This document shows, in pieces, positions 5,990 through 11,343 of a DNA stretch of 11,343 bases; position 1 is the first letter of the stretch, and each line of letters starts with the position of its first letter. Origin of the DNA: an uncultured Clostridia bacterium (GTDB taxonomy: Bacteria > Bacillota_A > Clostridia > TANB77 > CAG-508). The notes under the pieces are model-generated. The model ran no database searches. It worked only from the letters and a program-made list of their open reading frames with translations, and was not told where the DNA came from. The position numbers were made by a program, and so were the translations under genes. Location of the stretch: assembly GCA_947629855.1 (NCBI GenBank), contig CANRFI010000037.1, positions 1 through 11,343 on the forward strand, in the 5' to 3' direction.

Positions 5990-8458
5990 TTATATTTCTA
6001 ATTGTGTTCCTTCTGATTCATCCATTTCTTGACTTAATGTTTCTACACTTACTACTTTACCATCATTTGTTCTCATTAAAGTAACACCTTGTGTAGATCT
6101 TCCTAAAATGCTAATATCACTGACTTTTAGTCTTATAATAGTTCCTGTATCTGTTACTAGCATAACATCATCACCTTCTACTGCAATTCTTACACCAATT
6201 AGTTTTCCAGTTTTTGGTGTGATTTTATAAGTAATAACTCCTCTACCACCTCTGTTTTGTACTCTATATTCATCTAGTTCTGTTCTTTTTCCAAATCCAT
6301 TTTCTGTTATAGCAAGTAATGTTGCTTTTCCGCCACTTATAACAGATTCCATTCCTATTACTTCATCATCTTCATCTAATTTAATTCCTATAACACCTTG
6401 AGATACTCTGCCAACTGGTCGTACATCTTTTTCATCAAATGTAATACAAATACCATTTCTTGTAACTAATATTACATTATCTTCTCCATCTGTTAATCTA
6501 ACATCAATTAATTCATCATTTTCTTTTAGAGTAATTCCTTGAAGTCCTGTCTTTCTTGTTGAATCATATTCTCTTAAAGGTGTCTTTTTAATTAATCCAT
6601 TTTTTGTTGCCATTAATAGATATTTTCCTTCTGCAAAGTTTTGAAGTGGAATAACTGCAGATACTTTTTCTCCTGGATCTAAACTTAATAGATTTACAAT
6701 TGCTGTTCCTCTTGCTGTTCTTCCTGCTTCTGGTACTTCATAGCCTCTTAATCTATATAATTTTCCTTTATTAGTGAAAAATAGAATTGTATCGTGTGTA
6801 GAGGCTGTAAAGATTTGTTTTACAAAATCTTCTTCTCTTGTTGCCATTCCTGTAATTCCTTTTCCACCTCTTTTTTGACTCTTATATGTGTCAATTGGCA
6901 TTCTTTTTATATATCCAAAGTGTGTTAAAGCAACTACACATTGTTCTTCTTTTACTAAGTCTTCTATGTCAATTTCTCCTTCTGCTGCTACAATTTTAGT
7001 TTTTCTTTCATCTCCAAATTTGTCTCTTATTTCAATTAATTCTTCTTTGATTATTTCAAATACTAATCGCTCACTATTTAAAATATCTCTTAAATGTGCA
7101 ATTAATGCCATTAATTCATTATATTCTTCTTCTATTTTTTCACGTTGTAAACCTGATAATGTTTTTAATCTCATATCTAGAATTGCTTGTGCTTGTACAT
7201 CAGATAGTCCAAATCTTTCCATTAATCTTTCTTTTGGATCATCATAAGATGAACGAATTATATTAATTACTTCATCAATGTTATCTAATGCTATTTTTAA
7301 TCCTTCTAATATATGTGCTCTTGCTAATGCTTTGTCTAACTCAAATTGTGTTCTTCTTAAAATAACATCTTTTCTATGGTCAATATAACAGTCTATACAT
7401 TGTCTTAATGTTAATATTTTTGGCTCTCCATTTACTAATGCAAGCATTATAATTCCAAATGTTGTTTGCATTTGAGTATGTTTAAATAATTGATTTAATA
7501 CTACTTGGGCATTTGCATCTCTTTTTAACTCAATTACAACTCTTACTTTATCAATTCTATCTGATTCATCTCTACATTCTGAAATTCCTTCTATTTTTCT
7601 TTCTTTTGATAAGTCTGATATAGTTTTAATTAGGTTTGCTTTATTTACTTGATATGGTAAAGATGATACAATTATTCTTTGTCTATTTCCAGCCATTTCT
7701 TCTATTTCTGTTTCTGCTCTTAATGTTATTTTTCCTTTTCCTGTTTTGTAGGCTTCTTTTATTCCTTCTATTCCTAGAATTAATCCTTCTGTTGGAAAAT
7801 CTGGACCTTTAATTACAGTCATTAAGTCTTCGTCTGTTACTTCATCTTCATCAATTATTTTAATAATTCCATTTATGACTTCTGTTAAATTATGTGGTGG
7901 AATATTTGTTGCCATACCAACTGCAATTCCTGAAGAACCATTTATTAAAAGTGCAGGTATTCTTGCTGGTAATACTGTTGGTTCTTGTAATCTATCATCA
8001 TAGTTTGGCATAAAGTCTACTGTATTTTTTTCGATATCAGTTAGCATATATTCTGAAATTTTAGCCATTCTTGCTTCTGTATACCTCATTGCTGCTGCTC
8101 CATCCCCATCAACAGAACCAAAATTTCCGTGTCCATCAATTAACATATATCTCATTGAAAAGTCTTGAGCTAATCTTACCATTGCATCATATACAGATGA
8201 GTCTCCGTGTGGATGATATCTACCAAGTACAGAACCTACTGTATTTGCACATTTTCTATATGGCTTGTCTGATGTAATTCCATCTTCGTGCATTGCATAT
8301 AAAATTCTTCTATGTACAGGTTTTAATCCATCTCTTACATCTGGAAGTGCTCTTGATACAATAACACTCATAGCATAATCAATGTAGGCTGTTCTCATTT
8401 CTTTTTCAATGTCTCTCTCTATAATTTTCCCGTCCATTCTCTCTTGTCTCTCGTCCAT
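5990..8458 (-). CDS. gyrA: DNA gyrase subunit A
   Basis: GyrA is the breakage-reunion subunit of gyrase (A2B2), which introduces negative supercoils using ATP bound by GyrB. This 822-aa protein is full length. The N-terminal winged-helix/tower part holds SRALPDVRDGLKPVHRRILY (35-54) and the quinolone-region segment YHPHGDSSVYDAMVRLAQ (81-98). The catalytic tyrosine is Tyr126 in AAAMRYTEAR. Ser87 and Asp91 correspond to E. coli Ser83 and Asp87 and are wild type, so no target resistance is seen there. The C-terminal beta-pinwheel contains the GyrA box QKRGGKG (near residue 530), which separates it from ParC, and ends in a short acidic tail. ATG 8456-8458 has GAGG 7 nt upstream. gyrB is not adjacent. 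No in-frame CGG codon is present. It is monocistronic and convergent with dnaC. Confidence 0.98.
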   Translation of the reverse strand: MDERQERMDGKIIERDIEKEMRTAYIDYAMSVIVSRALPDVRDGLKPVHRRILYAMHEDGITSDKPYRKCANTVGSVLGRYHPHGDSSVYDAMVRLAQDFSMRYMLIDGHGNFGSVDGDGAAAMRYTEARMAKISEYMLTDIEKNTVDFMPNYDDRLQEPTVLPARIPALLINGSSGIAVGMATNIPPHNLTEVINGIIKIIDEDEVTDEDLMTVIKGPDFPTEGLILGIEGIKEAYKTGKGKITLRAETEIEEMAGNRQRIIVSSLPYQVNKANLIKTISDLSKERKIEGISECRDESDRIDKVRVVIELKRDANAQVVLNQLFKHTQMQTTFGIIMLALVNGEPKILTLRQCIDCYIDHRKDVILRRTQFELDKALARAHILEGLKIALDNIDEVINIIRSSYDDPKERLMERFGLSDVQAQAILDMRLKTLSGLQREKIEEEYNELMALIAHLRDILNSERLVFEIIKEELIEIRDKFGDERKTKIVAAEGEIDIEDLVKEEQCVVALTHFGYIKRMPIDTYKSQKRGGKGITGMATREEDFVKQIFTASTHDTILFFTNKGKLYRLRGYEVPEAGRTARGTAIVNLLSLDPGEKVSAVIPLQNFAEGKYLLMATKNGLIKKTPLREYDSTRKTGLQGITLKENDELIDVRLTDGEDNVILVTRNGICITFDEKDVRPVGRVSQGVIGIKLDEDDEVIGMESVISGGKATLLAITENGFGKRTELDEYRVQNRGGRGVITYKITPKTGKLIGVRIAVEGDDVMLVTDTGTIIRLKVSDISILGRSTQGVTLMRTNDGKVVSVETLSQEMDESEGTQLEI

Positions 8459-8494
8459 TTTATTTCCTCTTTTCCTTTATTTTTCTACATTTGT

Positions 8495-8523
8495 ATTATA
8501 CTAAAACAATCCATTTTTTGCAA
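8495..8523 (-). promoter_or_regulatory. gyrA promoter
   Basis: On the minus strand, -35 TTGCAA (8518-8523), a 17-bp spacer and a perfect -10 TATAAT (8495-8500) lie 36 nt upstream of the gyrA ATG. No terminator is visible between it and the small gene upstream, so some read-through into gyrA is possible. Confidence 0.8.
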
Positions 8524-8582
8524 GTAAATTATGTGGAAATTGTTGAAAAAGTTTAGGGGTTGTTGCTATTGAAGGACAAGTT

Positions 8583-8795
8583 TTAATTGTTAGTTTTTAC
8601 TAATTTTTGTAATTCTTTTTGAGATAACCCTGTTATTTCTTGAATGTCTTTTATGTCCATATTTTTTTCAATCATTTTTTGTGTTATTCGTAAGATTCCT
8701 TCTTTAATTCCTTCTTTTATTCCCTCTTTAATTCCTTCTTTTCGTCCTTCTCTTCTTTGCTTTTCATTTTCTTTTCTAATTACTTCTAGTATCAT
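8583..8795 (-). CDS. 70-aa protein resembling the C-terminal tail of Rpn/PD-(D/E)XK transposase-like nucleases
   Basis: The product begins MILEVIRKENEKQRREGRKE, has four KEGI repeats (residues 19-34), and ends in a small helical domain (MIEKNMDIKDIQEITGLSQKEL). Charged EGxxEG repeats followed by an 'iedIaeiTGLs.eEI..L' end are typical of the C-termini of Rpn-family (PD-(D/E)XK transposase-like) nucleases. The nuclease domain is absent here. It is either a decayed remnant or a free-standing tail. ATG 8793-8795 is preferred because GAGGGAG lies 5 nt upstream and a strong promoter sits about 40 nt upstream. The longer reading from a TTG at 8861 would make the -35 box TTGACA into codons. Having an intact promoter and ribosome site argues against simple decay. 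Stand-alone tails of this kind could antagonise full-length Rpn proteins; that is inference. Confidence 0.6.
   Translation of the reverse strand: MILEVIRKENEKQRREGRKEGIKEGIKEGIKEGILRITQKMIEKNMDIKDIQEITGLSQKELQKLVKTNN
8694..8741 (-). repeat. four tandem 12-bp units encoding KEGI
   Basis: Four consecutive copies of a 12-nt unit (AAAGAAGGAATT with synonymous changes) encode residues 19-34 of the small Rpn-tail-like protein. Such in-frame units can expand or contract by slippage, and their number varies among related tails. Confidence 0.8.
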
Positions 8796-8800
8796 ATCTT

Positions 8801-8807
8801 CTCCCTC
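8801..8807 (-). promoter_or_regulatory. ribosome binding site that sets the ATG at 8795
   Basis: GAGGGAG on the minus strand lies 5 nt upstream of the ATG at 8793-8795. This supports the 70-aa form over the longer TTG-initiated form, which has no ribosome site. Confidence 0.6.
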
Positions 8808-8832
8808 ACTTTCTAATTTTTTATTTTTCCTT

Positions 8833-8861
8833 ATTGTATATTTTTTTGATTTGTTTGTCAA
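8833..8861 (-). promoter_or_regulatory. promoter of the 70-aa Rpn-tail-like gene
   Basis: A perfect -35 TTGACA (8856-8861), a 17-bp spacer and -10 TACAAT (8833-8838) on the minus strand make this one of the strongest promoter matches in the window. A perfect palindrome (8859-8889) overlaps the first three bases of the -35 box. Confidence 0.75.
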
Positions 8862-8889
8862 TATTTATTTTAAGGTAAAATAAATATTG
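8859..8889. repeat. perfect 14-bp palindrome overlapping a -35 box (operator-like)
   Basis: CAATATTTATTTTA and its exact reverse complement are separated by 3 nt. The left arm covers half of the -35 box at 8856-8861. Neither strand has a T-run suited to termination after it in gene orientation, so an operator for a repressor is the more natural reading. AT-rich sequence makes chance palindromes commoner, but 14 exact pairs is long. Confidence 0.55.
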
Positions 8890-9076
8890 CTTTTTATTTA
8901 CACCTTGCTCTTTTTTGCCTTGAGTATTTACTTTGAATTTTTTTGGATTTTTGATTTTGAATAAAAAATAAAATCTTGATTTAAAAACTTTTTGAATCTT
9001 TTTTTGATTGTATGTTTATGTTAATACTTTTTGATAAAAATGCCAATAGTTTTTCTGGAAATATTTTACAATGGTT

Positions 9077-9111
9077 TAAAGATTTAGAAGAATTTAACTT
9101 CTAAATCTTTA
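9077..9111 (-). terminator. hairpin after the 94-aa gene, probable weak terminator
   Basis: A perfect 14-bp inverted repeat (TAAAGATTTAGAAG / CTTCTAAATCTTTA, 7-nt loop) starts 5 nt after the stop codon of the gene at 9117-9401. The stem is AT-rich and the minus-strand tail is only CTTTAAACC, so termination may be incomplete. Its position directly after a stop is the main support. Confidence 0.55.
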
Positions 9112-9116
9112 TTTTC

Positions 9117-9401
9117 CTATGGTTTTATACAATTAATAATTAAATTGACACCATCAATAAAACCTTGCTTATAAAATTCTTTTGTATATTGTGATATTTT
9201 TATACTATAGTTTTCTTCAATTTTTTCTAATGTTTTATTTAAATCACTAGGTTTTGATGTGTTTTCTAAAAGCTTGTCTATATCAATTTCTTTTATTTTT
9301 TCCTTTATTTTTTTATTAGCTTGTTTTATTTTTTCATCTAATGTTTTTTCTTCTGCTTTATATATTAGTTCTATCATATCTTTATATTTCATTTCTTCCA
9401 T
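9117..9401 (-). CDS. 94-aa helical protein of unknown function
   Basis: I do not recognise a function. The protein is almost entirely charged helix: MEEMKYKDMIELIYKAEEK, then lysine/glutamate-rich coiled-coil-like repeats (about residues 18-45), and a C-terminal YTKEFYKQGFIDGVNLIIN segment. That last motif, an aromatic-rich helix with 'GF.dGv.Li', resembles the ends of small uncharacterised Firmicutes proteins (DUF6809-like); I hold that loosely. No signal peptide or membrane helix is seen, so it should be cytosolic. ATG 9399-9401 has AGAGGTGG 7 nt upstream. A hairpin follows the stop codon. It shares direction with the Rpn-tail-like gene but is 255 bp away from that gene's promoter, and no convincing promoter of its own was found in the AT-rich 9414-9590 stretch. 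Confidence 0.75.
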   Translation of the reverse strand: MEEMKYKDMIELIYKAEEKTLDEKIKQANKKIKEKIKEIDIDKLLENTSKPSDLNKTLEKIEENYSIKISQYTKEFYKQGFIDGVNLIINCIKP

Positions 9402-9591
9402 TTTTGTTCCACCTCTTTCTTATTTATATTTTTTATTTTATTTTTATTTTTATACATTTTATTTTATAAAATATATATTTCATTTGCTATTACTTCTGTT
9501 TTACTGTCTATTTTTCCTTCTATTGCAACTATATTATTTTTATTTAATTTATTATAATATTTATATGATATTTTATTATGAGATTTTAAAT

Positions 9592-9616
9592 AAAAAAACG
9601 CCGCATTAGCGACGTT
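9592..9616 (-). terminator. Rho-independent terminator of the pilin-lectin gene
   Basis: On the minus strand an 8-bp stem AACGTCGC / GCGGCGTT (one G-U pair), with loop TAAT, is followed by an unbroken run of seven T's. On the plus strand the G-U position becomes a C-A mismatch, so it works for minus-strand transcripts only. It lies 82 nt after the stop codon of the gene at 9698-11236 and closes that transcription unit, so no reverse transcriptase gene is cotranscribed downstream. Confidence 0.9.
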
Positions 9617-9675
9617 GTAGAAGTATCTACTTTTTCTATTGTTTAAATTTTGGTTTTCACAGAGTTCAGTCCTAC

Positions 9676-9706
9676 TTGTACTGAAAATACTGGATTTTCA
9701 GTACAA
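9676..9706. repeat. perfect 13-bp hairpin overlapping the stop codon of the pilin-lectin gene
   Basis: TTGTACTGAAAAT and its exact reverse complement are separated by 5 nt, and the gene's TGA (9698-9700) lies in one arm. No T-run follows, and a separate good terminator exists 60 nt further on, so this is probably not the terminator. In the Bordetella phage DGR a hairpin just after the variable region promotes mutagenic homing; this one lies in the matching position. Confidence 0.7.
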
Positions 9707-11236
9707 AGCTGGGCGAAACGAATCGGCGTAGTTAGCACTGGTCGTATAGTAGTCGTGGCGGTAAGAAGCTGGACTATAAGAACTGTCAGTATTGAAATTG
9801 CCTCCCCTATTGCTACAAGGAGTGACAGTGTACGCAGTAGCATGTTCTAAGGTCAACTCAAATTCATTTCCTGCAAAATCATAAATATTTGACTTCTTTG
9901 TGTTATCTGATGCTCCTGTTGAAAGTAATGTGTCGTCTTCATTATTATCATCATATGATAATTTATTTCCTGATATTTTACTCCATGTTTTATCATTATA
10001 AGAATATCCTTTTGCATTTTGGCTTGTTATTGGTAATCCTACATTACTATAATTTCCCCATTTTTCACTATCTGAATTAATATCTGATACATTTAATTCA
10101 TTACTTTTTACTTCTAGATATTTACATACTAAATCCCATTGTATTCCAAATAATAAACTACTTGTTTTATTACTATCTGGTGATATAGCCTTTGCTAATG
10201 TTTCTGCTTGGCTACATGTTACATAGTTATATGGTATTGCATCTTTTTGTATTATTGCTTGTGTTGCATCTATAGGATTTTCTTTTGATGTTCTTGCTTT
10301 ACTTAAATCTGTTCCGGTTGTTCCATCTATTCCTGCTTCATATCTTCCTATCCAAAATCCTCCATTTTTATATACACTTTTTATCATTTTTTGATATGTT
10401 TCTTTATATTCACTTAGTGTTAATCCACATCCAGTATTTAATCCTTGTTCATCAGAATTTGCGGTATTTTCCGTTACTATGTCATTTGTTCCTCTGTCTG
10501 CATACCACTCATCTGTCCAATTATTATATTTTGAATCTTCGATTTGTTCTGCACTACCTTTTGTATATGGGTCTGCATATGCTTTTAGTGCTGCTGTTAT
10601 GGAATCACACTTTGCTTGGTCATCTTCAGAATATCCTGTTTCATTTGTAAATGTTAAACCTGTTGGCATTTGTGATTTTGGCACTTCTACCCATACCCAC
10701 TCATTATCATTCGTATCTTTTATTACAATGCCTTCATTTGCATCTGGTTCTACTACTGTTGCTCCTTCTGGCATACTTCCATCTGGATAGGTTTCTGTTG
10801 TATCTACATTTTTAAATATTGTTTCCTTTGGTGGTTCTGTTGGATTTTCTGCCACTTCTCCTTCTACTGTTACTTTTCCGTTACCATCAATTTTTACTTT
10901 GCATCCATCTACTGTTAACTCTGCTGGTAAACTTTCTATTGGTAGACCATTTGTTATTCCTTCTACATTTTGTAAATTTTTATTTAATTCACTTAAGTCT
11001 ATATTTCCGCTATTGTCTAAACTTCCCATTACCTCTACTTGCACTTTTTCTTTTGCATTTTCTTGTTTTGTCAAGCCTTGTGCAGTTTGTGCTTTTGTTA
11101 AAATTCCATTTTCTCCAGTTAAGGTTGCAATTGATACTGCAGCTAAAATTAAAAGTACAATTATTGTTATTACAAGTGCTATTAGTGTAATACCCTTATT
11201 AGTTTTTTGTTTTGTTTTTACATTTAATTTTTCCAT
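9698..11236 (-). CDS. prepilin-like surface protein with C-terminal C-type-lectin/FGE-like domain (candidate DGR target)
   Basis: This 512-aa protein joins two modules. The N-terminus is type IV prepilin-like: basic leader, cleavage site NKG|ITLIALV (Gly15/Ile16), then a hydrophobic helix to about residue 40. The usual Glu5 of mature pilins is replaced by alanine. A helical and beta linker with a PTEPP break (about 133-137) leads to a C-terminal formylglycine-generating-enzyme/C-type-lectin-like domain. Its landmarks are EWVWVEVP, GFWIGRYEAG, IYDFAGNEFELTLEH and the final RGGNFN...FRPALY. That fold is the usual scaffold of DGR-diversified proteins, where ligand-binding residues sit near the C-terminus as here. 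The expected role is surface or pilus-tip ligand binding. ATG 11234-11236 lies 12 nt after a perfect GGAGG, longer than usual; no better start is in frame. It ends in its own terminator. An undiversified FGE-like surface protein is the alternative. Confidence 0.8.
   Translation of the reverse strand: MEKLNVKTKQKTNKGITLIALVITIIVLLILAAVSIATLTGENGILTKAQTAQGLTKQENAKEKVQVEVMGSLDNSGNIDLSELNKNLQNVEGITNGLPIESLPAELTVDGCKVKIDGNGKVTVEGEVAENPTEPPKETIFKNVDTTETYPDGSMPEGATVVEPDANEGIVIKDTNDNEWVWVEVPKSQMPTGLTFTNETGYSEDDQAKCDSITAALKAYADPYTKGSAEQIEDSKYNNWTDEWYADRGTNDIVTENTANSDEQGLNTGCGLTLSEYKETYQKMIKSVYKNGGFWIGRYEAGIDGTTGTDLSKARTSKENPIDATQAIIQKDAIPYNYVTCSQAETLAKAISPDSNKTSSLLFGIQWDLVCKYLEVKSNELNVSDINSDSEKWGNYSNVGLPITSQNAKGYSYNDKTWSKISGNKLSYDDNNEDDTLLSTGASDNTKKSNIYDFAGNEFELTLEHATAYTVTPCSNRGGNFNTDSSYSPASYRHDYYTTSANYADSFRPALY
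9701..9805 (-). other. candidate DGR variable region at the 3' end of the pilin-lectin gene
   Basis: In the 27 codons for residues 480-506 (9719-9799), 24 end in C or T. The residues are those reachable by changing the adenines of AAY codons (Asn, Ser, Thr, Asp, Tyr, His, Ala, Arg, Phe). Hand-counted GC is about 44% over this stretch and over 50% in its last 15 codons, well above the rest of the gene. It lies between an invariant-looking RGG and FRPAL, and a hairpin follows. No template repeat or reverse transcriptase is in the window, so DGR activity is an inference. Confidence 0.55.
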
Positions 11237-11343
11237 TTTTCTTACATTCCTCCTTTGTTTTGATATCTGTTTTTTTTATTATCTACATTATTTCCATTTT
11301 CATAAATAGTATGCTGCTTGTTTTTATTTTTTTTATAAGGATA

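Noticed and set aside
6888..8277. Plus-strand open frames lying inside gyrA (near 6888-7247 and 8071-8277)
   Set aside because: They are antisense to a fully conserved gyrA, have no ribosome sites, and encode low-complexity sequence.
8528..8550. TGTGGAAAT and nearby sequence resembling a DnaA box
   Set aside because: It is one imperfect match (two mismatches to TGTGGATAA) without a cluster, and gyrA here is not beside dnaA, dnaN or gyrB.
8694..8741. Short tandem repeat considered as a CRISPR or regulatory array
   Set aside because: The 12-bp units are contiguous and in frame, encoding KEGI; there are no spacers.
9464..9590. Minus-strand open frame ending at 9464 with a protein-like stretch (VAIEGKIDSKTEVIANEIY)
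   Set aside because: It reads like coding sequence, perhaps the tail of a decayed gene, but has no start, no ribosome site and too little length to assign.
9650..9850. Antisense open frames on both strands over the end of the pilin-lectin gene
   Set aside because: They overlap the conserved C-terminal domain and hairpin, and their length follows from the NNY codon bias of the real frame.
10285..11309. Plus-strand leucine- and phenylalanine-rich frames opposite the pilin-lectin gene
   Set aside because: They are shadows of the minus-strand gene in an AT-rich context, without ribosome sites.

Overview
The window is about 11.3 kb of very AT-rich DNA. Ribosome binding sites are strong (AAAGGAGG type), promoters are TTGACA/TATAAT-like with 17-bp spacers, and TTG and apparent ATT starts occur beside ATG. 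With a DnaD primosome protein, a clostridial-type zinc-ribbon DnaC/DnaI loader and gyrase subunit A, this points to a low-GC Firmicute, most likely an uncultured gut-type member of Clostridia. The taxon is inferred from gene content and style, not from a database match.

Left edge (1-480, minus strand): a tRNA-Lys(UUU) with its own strong promoter and a small hairpin in the leader, then a 63-aa DUF1858 redox-disulfide protein. The DUF1858 promoter is back to back with a plus-strand promoter, and their -35 boxes occupy the same bases.

480-3899 (plus strand): a compact operon of type IV secretion (T4SS) genes. It holds a 47-aa single-helix membrane protein, a VirD4-type coupling ATPase, a VirB2-like pilin, a VirB6/TrbL-like channel protein and a PrgI/VirB3-like small membrane protein. 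No VirB4 ATPase, relaxase, peptidoglycan hydrolase or integrase is present, and the operon sits between housekeeping genes. Four of its five genes start with non-ATG codons; the first two appear to use ATT behind near-perfect Shine-Dalgarno sequences.

3908-5986 (plus strand): a separate promoter drives dnaD and a DnaC/DnaI-like helicase loader, ATG-adjacent to each other. The loader is complete over 335 codons only if the ribosome skips one C at two places. Both places are in-frame CGG codons followed by T, and they are the only in-frame CGG codons I find among roughly 3,300 codons in the window. A bidirectional terminator closes this operon and the convergent gyrA.

5990-8523 (minus strand): full-length gyrA with its promoter. 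Upstream is a 70-aa protein resembling the C-terminal tail of Rpn/PD-(D/E)XK transposase-like nucleases; it has its own promoter and a perfect palindrome over the -35 box. Next comes a 94-aa helical protein of unknown function. The spaces 8890-9076 and 9402-9590 hold only AT-rich sequence and a few hairpins; no gene could be supported there.

9592-11236 (minus strand): a 512-aa surface protein with a type IV prepilin-like N-terminus and a C-terminal formylglycine-enzyme/C-type-lectin-like domain. Its last ~27 codons are strongly NNY-biased and GC-richer than the gene, and a perfect 13-bp hairpin overlaps the stop codon. This is the layout expected of a target (variable region) of a diversity-generating retroelement (DGR). 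The reverse transcriptase and template repeat are not in the window, so it would be a remote target.
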